Assembly: GCF_001509475.1 (NCBI RefSeq)
Contig: NZ_LLZG01000001.1
Location: 186,001 to 250,000, forward strand
DNA: 64,000 nt
Direction: 5' to 3'
From: Streptomyces regalis
GTDB lineage: Bacteria; Actinomycetota; Actinomycetes; Streptomycetales; Streptomycetaceae
Each line of letters starts with the position of its first letter. Position 1 is the first letter of the stretch. Positions 9,812 through 17,633 of this stretch are shown here, one piece after another. The notes beneath the pieces are model-generated. The model was not told where the DNA came from. It searched no databases and saw nothing but the letters and a program-made list of their open reading frames with translations. A program made the translations under genes and the position numbers.

Positions 9812-10010
9812 GGAAAGTCCCCAGTTCTCGGCCGAACCGATCGGAACGGGCGGATGGACGCATCCGCGCACGCCGGATCACTCCGCTGCACGCCGGGCAG
9901 GCGGCGTCACGGGAGGAGCGCAAGCACGGATGAGAACGCGCGACGGGCGGAGCCGAGCTCAACGCGGTCGCGCGGGGACTGTCACAGAGAACCCATGCGC
10001 AGCACCGTAG
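9812..10010 (-). promoter_or_regulatory. Leader of the ABC-F gene with very short upstream ORFs
   Basis: The ~200 bases before the ABC-F start contain mini-ORFs on the same strand: MGSL (9996 down to 9982) and MLALLP (GTG, 9927 down to 9907), the second overlapping a following GTG frame by GTGA. Resistance genes of this kind are often controlled by drug-dependent stalling in such leaders followed by attenuation. I can see the short frames but cannot fold the RNA, so an attenuator is only a possibility. Confidence 0.3.
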
Positions 10011-10074
10011 GCCGGAAATCTGCGCGCCGGCAAGTCCTTTTCCTGGCGGCGAACCCGGCCCACGTGACTGTGCG

Positions 10075-10989
10075 TCAGTTCCGTGACGTCAGGATGCTCA
10101 ACGAGTTGGCGGCGACGATGGCGCCGATGCCCGCCCACTCCGGCCCGCCCAGACCCTGGCCCAGGCCGACCCAGCCGACCATGGCCGCGAGGACCGGGTT
10201 GACGCTCATGAACAGGCCGAAGACCCGGGGCGGCACATGCCGCAGGGTGAACAGGTCCGCGAGGTAGGGCACGGCCGAGGCGAGGACACCGGCCGCGACC
10301 GCGCAGGCGACGGCGTCGGCTGTCGGCGGATGCCGTACGGCGACGGTGATGCCGATCGGCAGGAACATCACGGCGGACAGGCCGGCCGCGGCGGCCGCGC
10401 CCTGGGCTCCGGGGATGCGCCGGCCCACCGTGCGGTTGAGCAGGATGTACGACGCCCAGCAGCCGGCGGCCAGCAGGCCCAGGGCCATCCCGAGGTAGTC
10501 GGTCGAGGGCTGTGGGCGCATCAGGGTGACGACGCCGGCCGCGGCGATCGCCGCGCAGCAGACGTCCGTGCGGCGGCGCGAGGTGGCCAGGGCCAGGGTG
10601 AGGGGCCCGAGGAACTCCAGGGTCACCGCCAGACCCAGGCCGACGCGGTCCATCGCGGAGTACAGCGAGAGGTTCATGGTGCCGAACACCAGGGCCAGCA
10701 GGACCACCGGCCACCACTGGTGCCAGGTGAACGAACGCAGCCTCGGCCTGCCGACGGCCAGCAGTACCAGGGCGGCGACGTACTGGCGTACGGCGACGAC
10801 GCCGACGGCGCCGAGGACGGGGAAGGCGAGGGAACCGATCGCGGCGCCGGTCTGGGTGGACAGACCGCTGCCGATCATCGTGGCCACGCCTGCGAGACGG
10901 CCACCGGGGTGCCCGGGGTTCTCGACGGGCCGGGCCGCCTGGGTCGCCGGGGCCGCCTGGGCCGGCGCGGGTGCGGGTCGAGTGCGCAT
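10075..10989 (-). CDS. EamA/DMT-family exporter
   Basis: A 304-residue membrane protein with about ten hydrophobic segments arranged as two EamA repeats (roughly residues 40-165 and 175-300), the architecture of RhtA/YdcZ-like drug/metabolite exporters. Sequence marks include L-A-V-T-L-E-F-L-G-P-L near residue 120 and F-G-L-F-M-S-V-N-P-V-L in the second repeat. The N-terminus is an Ala/Pro-rich tail. It is transcribed divergently from a LysR regulator 83 bases away, a classic arrangement in which the regulator controls the exporter. The exported compound is unknown; amino acids such as threonine or homoserine are the family precedent. Confidence 0.9.
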   Translation of the reverse strand: MRTRPAPAPAQAAPATQAARPVENPGHPGGRLAGVATMIGSGLSTQTGAAIGSLAFPVLGAVGVVAVRQYVAALVLLAVGRPRLRSFTWHQWWPVVLLALVFGTMNLSLYSAMDRVGLGLAVTLEFLGPLTLALATSRRRTDVCCAAIAAAGVVTLMRPQPSTDYLGMALGLLAAGCWASYILLNRTVGRRIPGAQGAAAAAGLSAVMFLPIGITVAVRHPPTADAVACAVAAGVLASAVPYLADLFTLRHVPPRVFGLFMSVNPVLAAMVGWVGLGQGLGGPEWAGIGAIVAANSLSILTSRN

Positions 10990-11014
10990 GAGCCGATCGT
11001 GCGGACTTCCGATC

Positions 11015-11024
11015 TTTGCGCAAA
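11015..11024. promoter_or_regulatory. Candidate operator in the EamA-LysR divergent promoter
   Basis: TTTGCGCAAA is a perfect 10-base palindrome in the 83-base region between the exporter and the LysR gene. It is AT-richer than its surroundings and is the natural candidate for LysR autoregulation and exporter control. The assignment rests on position and symmetry only. Confidence 0.4.
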
Positions 11025-11049
11025 ATGCGTCCCCGTCGGCAGCTATACG

Positions 11050-11078
11050 CTTGAGTCATGGATACTTGAGGCATGGAT
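11050..11078 (+). repeat. Direct repeat duplicating the LysR start codon
   Basis: CTTGAGtCATGGAT (11050-11063) and CTTGAGgCATGGAT (11065-11078) are a one-mismatch tandem duplication with a 15-base period. The first copy opens a three-codon frame (ATG GAT ACT TGA) ending just before the real start at 11073. Confidence 0.75.
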
Positions 11079-11927
11079 GTGGAGCTGAGGCAGTTGCGCT
11101 GCCTCGTCGCGATCGTCGACGAGGGCAGTTTCACCGACGCCGCCATCGCCCTCGGCGTCTCCCAGGCAGCCGTCTCCCGCTCGCTGGCCTCGCTCGAACG
11201 GGCCCTGGGCGTACGGCTGTTGCGGCGGACCTCCCGCGAGGTGAGCCCGACGGGGACCGGGCTGCGCGTCCTGGCGCACGCCCGGCGGGTGCTCGGCGAG
11301 GTGGACGACCTGGTTAGGGAGGCCGGCTCCGGCCACGGCCGGCTGCGGATGGGCTACGCCTGGGCGGCGCTCGGCCGACACACCCCGGCCTTTCAGCGCC
11401 GCTGGGCAGCCGCGCACCCCGGGACCGATCTGCAACTCGTGCGCGTCAACTCGGCCTCCGCCGGTCTCGCCGAGGGAGCCTGCGACCTGTCCGTCGTACG
11501 CCGCGCGGTGGACGACCGGCGGTTCGACTCCGCGATCGTCGGGCTGGAGCGGCGGCTGTGCGCCGTGGCCGCCGACGACCCGCTGGCCCGGCGCCGCGCG
11601 GTCCGGCTGGCCGACCTCAGCGGCCGTACCCTCCTCGTCGACCGCCGCACCGGTACCACGACCGCCGACCTGTGGCCGCCCGACGCGCGTCCGGCGACCG
11701 AGGAGACGCACGACGTCGACGACTGGCTCACGGTGATCTCCACCGGCCGCTGCATCGGCGTGACCGCCGAGGCCACCGCCTACCAGTACCCGCGCCCCGG
11801 CATCGTCTACCGGCCGGTACGGGACGCCGTGCCCATCGCCGTACGGCTGGCCTGGTGGCGCGACGACCCGCCTCCCGCCGCCCAGGCCGCGATCGAGCTG
11901 CTCACGACGCTGTACCGGGGCGACTGA
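11073..11927 (+). CDS. LysR-family transcriptional regulator
   Basis: A 284-residue LysR regulator. The N-terminal winged helix-turn-helix covers residues 1-60 (L-R-Q-L-R-C-L-V-A-I-V, then F-T-D-A-A-I-A-L-G-V-S-Q-A-A-V-S-R-S). The rest is the two-lobed effector-binding domain, which is slightly shorter than the usual ~300-residue proteins. ATG 11073 is the only usable start in the duplicated start region, because the upstream ATG runs into a stop after three codons. It is divergent from the EamA exporter and probably regulates it. Confidence 0.92.
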   Translation: MDVELRQLRCLVAIVDEGSFTDAAIALGVSQAAVSRSLASLERALGVRLLRRTSREVSPTGTGLRVLAHARRVLGEVDDLVREAGSGHGRLRMGYAWAALGRHTPAFQRRWAAAHPGTDLQLVRVNSASAGLAEGACDLSVVRRAVDDRRFDSAIVGLERRLCAVAADDPLARRRAVRLADLSGRTLLVDRRTGTTTADLWPPDARPATEETHDVDDWLTVISTGRCIGVTAEATAYQYPRPGIVYRPVRDAVPIAVRLAWWRDDPPPAAQAAIELLTTLYRGD

Positions 11928-12381
11928 GGCCCGTACGCGGGCGACTCACGCCCGGCAGGGGAGCGGCGGGCGACACCACAAGGCGCCACAGGGGGCGAAA
12001 GGCCACGACGCAAAAGGGCGGGAAGGGCCCTATCCACTTCTCGCGGATCCTGATTGCGCGGTGCGCGGCCGTCATCCGCTTCCCCGCGCCGGTTCTGGGT
12101 CCTTCCCGTCACCTCCAGCACACCATGCGCGCGGCCGATACGCCAGGGCCGCTCGGCCCCTGTACGGGCAGCAGGCGATGTCGGAAGGTGACAAGGCGGG
12201 CCTGACGGGTACCCATGAGCGGATCCTGCCGGCAGCGGGAGAGCCGTCGAGTGGAGGTGAGGACGCTGTGCGTTTCGCGTTCCGTGACGCCGACGTACGC
12301 GGACATCCCCCGGATGCCGCATGCGCACGGTGCTGCCCCGCACACGGCCCGGAAACCGACCAGGCGCGGTGGGGGTGACCG
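11928..12381. other. 454-base intergenic region, no convincing gene
   Basis: It begins with a short hairpin after the LysR stop (CGGGCG / CGCCCG, 11938-11954), a weak terminator candidate. A small open frame at 12178-12378 lacks a ribosome-binding site and any recognisable family. The 3' part presumably holds the promoter of the HAD-GH65 operon, but I find no clear -35/-10 pair. Confidence 0.5.
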
Positions 12382-13155
12382 ATGCACAGGCCCCCGACCC
12401 CCGACAGGGCGCGCGAGGCGCTCGCCCCCGCCCTGCGCGACGTACGCGCCGTCGTCTTCGACACCGACGGAGTGATCACCGACTCGGCCAAGGTGCACGC
12501 CGCCGCCTGGAAGGTGGCCTTCGACGGCTTCCTGCGCGCCCACCCGCCCGAGGACCCCGACCGGCGTCGCCCCTTCGACGAGCAGGACGACTACCTGCGG
12601 TACGTCGACGGCAAGTCCCGCCTCGACGGAGCCGAGGCTTTCCTCGTCGCCCGCGGCATCGAGGCATCGGCCGAGACCGTGCGGGCCGTCGCCGCGGACA
12701 AGGAGCGCCTGTTCACCGAGAAGCTGCGCGAGCACGGCGTCGAGGCCTACCCGGGGACCGTACGGCTGGTGAAGGCGCTGCGTGCGGCGGGAGTGCCCCG
12801 TGCCGCGGCCTCCGCATCCCGGCACGCCGGCGAGTTGCTGAGCCGGGCAGGGGTGCTCGACCTGTTCGACGTCCTCGTGGACGGCGGCGAGGCGGCCCGG
12901 CTGGGCCTGGCGGGCAAGCCGGAGCCCGATCTGTTCCTGGAGGCGGTCCGCCGGCTCGGCGTCCCTGCCGACCGGGCCGCCGTCGTCGAGGACGCCCTGG
13001 CCGGGGTGGAGGCGGGTCGGCGCGGCGGATTCGCCCTGGTGGTCGGCGTGGACCGGGCCGCCGGTGCGGACACCGGGGCGCGGCTGCTGCGGCACGGCGC
13101 CGACATCGTCGTCCCCGACCTCGGAGAACTCTGCGCGGGAGGAGCGCCGACGTGA
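12382..13155 (+). CDS. HAD-IA hydrolase, beta-phosphoglucomutase-like
   Basis: A haloacid-dehalogenase superfamily protein of 257 residues. Motif I, V-V-F-D-T-D-G-V, has the nucleophilic Asp and the D+2 Asp near residues 25-27. A helical cap follows, then A-A-S-A-S-R-H (motif II), G-K-P-E-P-D-L-F (motif III) and V-V-E-D-A-L-A-G-V-E (motif IV). It is probably a beta-phosphoglucomutase converting beta-glucose 1-phosphate to glucose 6-phosphate. The strongest support is context: its stop overlaps the start of a GH65 disaccharide phosphorylase by four bases (GTGA), the standard pairing in which the phosphorylase supplies beta-glucose 1-phosphate. Some relatives act on trehalose phosphate or other sugar phosphates. 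Confidence 0.85.
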   Translation: MHRPPTPDRAREALAPALRDVRAVVFDTDGVITDSAKVHAAAWKVAFDGFLRAHPPEDPDRRRPFDEQDDYLRYVDGKSRLDGAEAFLVARGIEASAETVRAVAADKERLFTEKLREHGVEAYPGTVRLVKALRAAGVPRAAASASRHAGELLSRAGVLDLFDVLVDGGEAARLGLAGKPEPDLFLEAVRRLGVPADRAAVVEDALAGVEAGRRGGFALVVGVDRAAGADTGARLLRHGADIVVPDLGELCAGGAPT

Positions 13156-15548
13156 CGGACCGGAGCTCGGAGGCCGAGGAAACGGGCTGGAGCTGGGAGT
13201 ACGAGGGCTACAGGCCCGCCGACGAACGCCTTCGGGAGTCGCTGTGCACGCTCGGCAACGGCTACTTCGCCACCCGGGGCGCGCTTCCCGAGTGCGCCGC
13301 CGACGAGGTCCACTATCCGGGAACGTATGTGGCCGGCATCTACAACCGGCTCACCTCCAGGGTGGCGGGCCGCCGTGTGGGGAACGAGGACATGGTCAAC
13401 GTCCCGAACTGGTTGCCCCTGCGCTTTCGCCTCCCCGACGGGCAGTGGATCGTCCCCGACACCGCGACCGTGCTCGACCACCGGCAGCTGCTGCACCTGT
13501 CCGCGGGGATGCTGGAGCGCCGGACGCGGTACGGCCTCGGCGACGACCGGGTATTGACGGTGCGTCAGCAGCGGATCGTCCACATGGCCGATCCACATCT
13601 GGCAGCTCTGCGCACCGAGTTCACGGCTGAGGGATTCTCCGGCCCGCTCGAGGTGGAGGCGGCTCTCGACGGCTCGGTCACCAACTCCGGCGTGCCGCGC
13701 TACCGGGACCTCGACGGCCGCCATCTGACCCACATCCACACCGGCACCGCCACCCCGGACACGGTCTGGCTGCGCTGCCGCACCCGTACCTCCGACATCC
13801 GGATCGGCATCGCGGCCCGGCTGACCGCCGACGTGCACGTCACGAGCCGTCACGAACGGCCGTACGCCATCCAGCAGTTGACGCTCGACCTGGCCCCCGG
13901 CCGCACCGTCACCATCGACAAGACCGTCGCCCTGCACACCTCCCACGACCCCGCCATCAGCGACCCGCTGCACGCCGCCGTCGACCGGGTGGGCCGGGCC
14001 CCCGGCTTCGACTCCCTGGTCGCGTCCCACCGCGCCGCCTGGGGCCAGCTGTGGCGCCGCGCCGAACTCGACGTCCCCGGCGAGTCGGGCCGCATCCTGC
14101 GCCTGCACCTCTTCCACGTCCTGCAGACCCTCTCCCCGCACACCGCCGACCTCGACGTCGGCGTGCCCGCCCGGGGACTGCACGGCGAGGCCTACCGCGG
14201 CCACGTCTTCTGGGACGAACTGTTCGTCCTGCCCTACCTCAACCTGCACTTCCCCGAGGTCTCCCGCGCCCTGCTCCGCTACCGCCACCGGCGCCTCGAA
14301 CAGGCCTGCACCAGTGCCCGGGCAGCGGGGTACCGGGGGGCGATGTACCCCTGGCAGAGTGGCAGCGACGGGCGTGAGGAAACCCAGCAACTGCATCTCA
14401 ACCCGCGCTCGGGACGCTGGCTGCCCGACCACTCCCATCTCCAGCACCACGTCGGCTCGGCGATCGCGTACAACGTGTGGCGATACTGCGAGGCGAGCGG
14501 CGACATGGAGTTCCTGCACACCAAGGGCGCCGAGATGCTGTTGCAGATCGCCCGCTTCTGGGCGCACAAGGCCGTCTACGACGACAGCCTGGGCCGCCAC
14601 CGCATCAAGAGCGTCGTCGGCCCCGACGAGTACCACGAGTCCTACCCCGGTGCCGCGGCGCCCGGCCTCGACGACAACGCGTACACCAACGTCATGGCCG
14701 CCTGGGTGCTCACCCGCACCATGGAGCTGCTGGGTGCCCTGCCCGAGCCCCGCCGCCGCGAACTCGTCGAGCGCACCGGCCTGGACGCCGGCGAACTCGA
14801 CCGGTGGGAGGACGTCTCGCGCACCCTCCACGTCCCCTTCCACGACAACGTCATCAGCCAGTTCGCGGGCTACGGCGACCTCGCCGAGCTCGACTGGAAC
14901 GGCTACCGCGGCCAGTACGGCGACATCCGCCGGCTGGACCGGATCCTGGAGGCGGAGGGCGACACCGTCAACCGCTACAAGGCCTCCAAACAGGCCGACG
15001 TCCTGATGCTCGGCTACCTCTTCTCTCCGGCCGAACTGCGGGGCCTGTTCCACCGGTTGGGGGTGCGGCTGGACGAGGACACCTGGCGGCGCACCGTCGA
15101 CTACTACATGCACCGCACCAGTCACGGCTCCACGCTCAGCGGCCTGGTCCACGGCTGGGTGCTGGCCCGCGCCCGGCGGGCGGAGGCGTGGAAGTTCTGC
15201 CAGGAGGCCCTCCAGGGCGACATCGCCGACGTACAGGGCGGCACCACCGGCGAGGGCATCCACCTCGGCGCGATGGCCGGCACACTCGACCTCGTCCAGC
15301 GCGGGCTGACCGGCCTGGAGACCCGCGAGGGCGCACTGTGGCTCGACCCCGTGCCGCTGCCCGAGCTGTCCTCGTACGGGTTCGCCCTGCGCTACCAGGG
15401 CAACTGGGGCGTACGCCTGCGCCTGGAACGCGGACTGCTGGAGATCGCGGTCCCGTCCCACGACATCTCACCGATCGACCTACGGCTGCCGGGCCGCGAG
15501 GTGACCCTGCAGCCGGGGGAGACGGGACGACTCGTCCTTCCGGAGTGA
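13152..15548 (+). CDS. GH65 disaccharide phosphorylase
   Basis: A glycoside hydrolase family 65 inverting phosphorylase, 798 residues from the GTG at 13152 that overlaps the HAD stop. It splits an alpha-glucosyl disaccharide (maltose, trehalose, kojibiose or nigerose) with phosphate to give beta-glucose 1-phosphate. The N-terminal super-sandwich covers ~1-270 and the (alpha/alpha)6 barrel follows. The general acid is Glu493 in G-P-D-E-Y-H-E, matching Glu487 of Lactobacillus maltose phosphorylase. The phosphate-binding K-Q-A-D-V-L-M-L and H-G-S-T-L-S motifs are intact. The disaccharide cannot be read from the sequence. Phosphorolysis saves ATP, which fits the stress and energy genes that follow. 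Confidence 0.93.
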   Translation: MTDRSSEAEETGWSWEYEGYRPADERLRESLCTLGNGYFATRGALPECAADEVHYPGTYVAGIYNRLTSRVAGRRVGNEDMVNVPNWLPLRFRLPDGQWIVPDTATVLDHRQLLHLSAGMLERRTRYGLGDDRVLTVRQQRIVHMADPHLAALRTEFTAEGFSGPLEVEAALDGSVTNSGVPRYRDLDGRHLTHIHTGTATPDTVWLRCRTRTSDIRIGIAARLTADVHVTSRHERPYAIQQLTLDLAPGRTVTIDKTVALHTSHDPAISDPLHAAVDRVGRAPGFDSLVASHRAAWGQLWRRAELDVPGESGRILRLHLFHVLQTLSPHTADLDVGVPARGLHGEAYRGHVFWDELFVLPYLNLHFPEVSRALLRYRHRRLEQACTSARAAGYRGAMYPWQSGSDGREETQQLHLNPRSGRWLPDHSHLQHHVGSAIAYNVWRYCEASGDMEFLHTKGAEMLLQIARFWAHKAVYDDSLGRHRIKSVVGPDEYHESYPGAAAPGLDDNAYTNVMAAWVLTRTMELLGALPEPRRRELVERTGLDAGELDRWEDVSRTLHVPFHDNVISQFAGYGDLAELDWNGYRGQYGDIRRLDRILEAEGDTVNRYKASKQADVLMLGYLFSPAELRGLFHRLGVRLDEDTWRRTVDYYMHRTSHGSTLSGLVHGWVLARARRAEAWKFCQEALQGDIADVQGGTTGEGIHLGAMAGTLDLVQRGLTGLETREGALWLDPVPLPELSSYGFALRYQGNWGVRLRLERGLLEIAVPSHDISPIDLRLPGREVTLQPGETGRLVLPE

Positions 15549-15614
15549 GGCCGGCCCGGTGCGGGACACGGCCGACGGGGAGAGGCTGGGAGGACGGCGG
15601 AGCCTGCGTGGAAG

Positions 15615-15642
15615 CCGCGGGATCCGGCGCGGAAACCCGCGG
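15615..15642 (+). terminator. Hairpin between GH65 and universal stress protein genes
   Basis: CCGCGGG and CCCGCGG are perfect seven-base arms 14 bases apart, in the 118-base gap. It could end the HAD-GH65 transcript or be a leader hairpin of the stress gene, whose start is 25 bases downstream. Confidence 0.45.
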
Positions 15643-15666
15643 TTCCTGCACGGAAAGGGGAGCGCG

Positions 15667-16548
15667 ATGAACGGCCCGGTTGTCGTAGGGGTGGACGGTT
15701 CGCCGTCGAGTCTGGCGGCCGTGGAGTTCGCGGCGCGCGAGGCAGGGCTGCGGGGCGTTCGGCTCCGGCTGGTGCATGCCTTCGTCCGGCCGGCCGCGCA
15801 CATACCGGCCGGCGGGCGGCCCTGGGAGCCGAGCGGCGCCGGGCTGCGCGAGCTGATCGACGGCACGCTCACCAAGGCCGAGCGGCGCGCTCACGAGACG
15901 GCGCCCGGCGTCGAGATCGTGCGCGAAGTCGTCGTCGGCGAACCGTTGACGGTGCTGGAGATCGAGTCGCGCACCGCATCCCTGGCCGTGGTCGGGAGCC
16001 GGGGCCACAGCCGCTTCGGCGCCCTGCTGCTCGGCTCCACCGCAGGTCATCTGGCCGCCCACGCCGCCTGCCCGGTGCTGGTGGTGCGCGGCAGGCCGAA
16101 CCCCGACGGGCCCGTCCTCCTCGCCGTCGACGGCTCGCCCGCCGCCCGGGGAGCCGTCGAGTTCGCCTTCGCCCTGGCATCCCTGCACGGCACGGACCTG
16201 GTGGCGCTGCACGCCTGGAGCACCCGGACCGAGCGTGCCTACGAGGCTCCCGCCGACCCGCCCTTCGTGACGTACGACGAGGACCGGCTGCGCGACGAGG
16301 AGGAGCGCGTGCTCGCCGAGGCGCTGGGCGGGCTGCGCGACGTGTACCCCGACGTGGCCGTGGACCGCAGGCTGGTGCGCGGCCGGATCCGCCACACCCT
16401 CATCGAGGCCAGCGCCGAGGCCGGGTTCGTCGTGGTCGGGGCACGCGGGCGGGGCGGGTTCGCCGGGCTGCTCCTGGGCTCGGTCGGCCAGGCCGTGCTC
16501 CACCACGCGCACTGCCCGGTTGTTGTCGTGCGGTCCGGTGAGGGGTGA
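15667..16548 (+). CDS. Universal stress protein, tandem UspA domains
   Basis: Two UspA domains in 293 residues. Each carries the ATP-binding G-x2-G-x9-G-(S/T) signature: G-S-R-G-H-S-R-F-G in the first half and G-A-R-G-R-G-G-F-A-G in the second. Both domains begin with the V-x-V-D-G-S strand. ATG 15667 is preceded by GAAAGGGGAG; the longer frame from 15559 reads through the upstream hairpin and is not protein-like. Tandem Usp proteins of this type accumulate in actinobacteria in hypoxia and stationary phase. Neighbouring polyphosphate kinase and oxidase genes fit that role. Confidence 0.93.
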   Translation: MNGPVVVGVDGSPSSLAAVEFAAREAGLRGVRLRLVHAFVRPAAHIPAGGRPWEPSGAGLRELIDGTLTKAERRAHETAPGVEIVREVVVGEPLTVLEIESRTASLAVVGSRGHSRFGALLLGSTAGHLAAHAACPVLVVRGRPNPDGPVLLAVDGSPAARGAVEFAFALASLHGTDLVALHAWSTRTERAYEAPADPPFVTYDEDRLRDEEERVLAEALGGLRDVYPDVAVDRRLVRGRIRHTLIEASAEAGFVVVGARGRGGFAGLLLGSVGQAVLHHAHCPVVVVRSGEG

Positions 16549-16575
16549 CGGGGGCGAATGGCCCGGGTGCCGGGC

Positions 16576-17379
16576 TCAGAGGTGCGCCGCGTGGTCCGGG
16601 ACGTAGTTCTGCAGATCGCGCGGCGGCCGCTGATAGCCGGTGGACTCCGGCCTGTCGGGCAGGTCCGGGACTGGCGGGGACACGTCCTGGTACGGCACCG
16701 AGTCCAGCAGGTGGGCGATCATGTTCAGCCGGGCCCGGCGCTTGTCGTCGCTCTCGACGACGTACCAGGGCGCCTCGCTGATGTCGGTGTGCACCATCAT
16801 CTCGTCCTTGGCCCGGGAGTACTCCTCCCAGCGGGTGATCGACTCCATGTCCATCGGGGACAGCTTCCAGCGCCGCAGGGGGTCCTCCAGGCGGCGCCGG
16901 AAGCGGTCCTGCTGCTCCTCGTCGCTCACCGAGAACCAGTACTTGCGCAGCAGGATCCCGTCCTCCACCAGCATCCGCTCGAAGATGGGGCACTGGCGCA
17001 GGAAGAGCTGGTACTCCTCCTTGCTGCAGAAGCCCATGACGTGCTCGACACCGGCCCGGTTGTACCAGCTGCGGTCGAACAGCACGATCTCCCCGGCGGC
17101 CGGCAGATACCCGATGTACCGCTGGAAGTACCACTGCGAGCGCTCGCGCTCGGTCGGCTTGGGCAGGGCCGCGATCCGCGCCACCCGTGGGTTGAGATGC
17201 TCCGTGACCCGCTTGATGGTGCTGCCCTTGCCCGCCGCGTCCCGCCCCTCGAAGACGACGACCAGACGGGCGCCCTCCGCACGCACCCACTCCTGCAGTT
17301 TCACCAACTCCGTCTGCAGGCGCAGCAGTTCCTTCTCGTACGTCTTGCGCGGCAGCTTCTCCGCCTTGTCGCCGGCCAT
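16576..17379 (-). CDS. ppk2: Polyphosphate kinase 2
   Basis: A PPK2-family kinase that phosphorylates nucleoside (di)phosphates with polyphosphate or makes polyphosphate in reverse; 267 residues, a single-domain form. Walker A is G-R-D-A-A-G-K-G-S (45-53). The lid and Walker B region includes F-D-R-S-W-Y-N-R-A-G-V-E (from residue 101), the family hallmark. ATG 17379 has GGGAGG just upstream; an upstream in-frame start at 17457 gives a non-conserved extension. It converges on the universal stress gene (27-base gap) and is divergent from ctaD. Whether it prefers ADP, GDP or AMP cannot be read from the sequence alone. Confidence 0.93.
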   Translation of the reverse strand: MAGDKAEKLPRKTYEKELLRLQTELVKLQEWVRAEGARLVVVFEGRDAAGKGSTIKRVTEHLNPRVARIAALPKPTERERSQWYFQRYIGYLPAAGEIVLFDRSWYNRAGVEHVMGFCSKEEYQLFLRQCPIFERMLVEDGILLRKYWFSVSDEEQQDRFRRRLEDPLRRWKLSPMDMESITRWEEYSRAKDEMMVHTDISEAPWYVVESDDKRRARLNMIAHLLDSVPYQDVSPPVPDLPDRPESTGYQRPPRDLQNYVPDHAAHL

Positions 17380-17633
17380 GCCGCCTCCCGCCGCCTGCCC
17401 GAACACCAGAACAGCACCGTACTGACCGACGGTGAGCCGCGCACCCCGGACGCACACCTGCGGCCTTTGCGCAGGCCGGCATCCGGCGGGCAGGGTGGGC
17501 GCACGGACGGTGTCGATCCCCCGGATGTGGGCTGCGGGTGCCGTATGCGCCGGGATCCACTCTCGTGAGGCGCACGGGTGAATGCCGCGGCGAGCAGGAC
17601 TGACACCGCCGCTGCCCGGGTACCCAGCGCCGC

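Noticed and set aside
12178..12378. A 66-codon frame between LysR and the HAD gene
   Set aside because: No ribosome-binding site, mixed codon quality and no recognised family; it ends immediately before the HAD start and is more likely leader DNA.
12747..15461. A 904-codon minus-strand frame opposite the HAD and GH65 genes
   Set aside because: Antisense shadow of two well-supported enzymes; no ribosome-binding site or family resemblance.
15549..15666. A DevR/OsdR-type dormancy box upstream of the universal stress gene
   Set aside because: Only a partial half-site (GGGAC) is present, without the matching second half, so it was not called.
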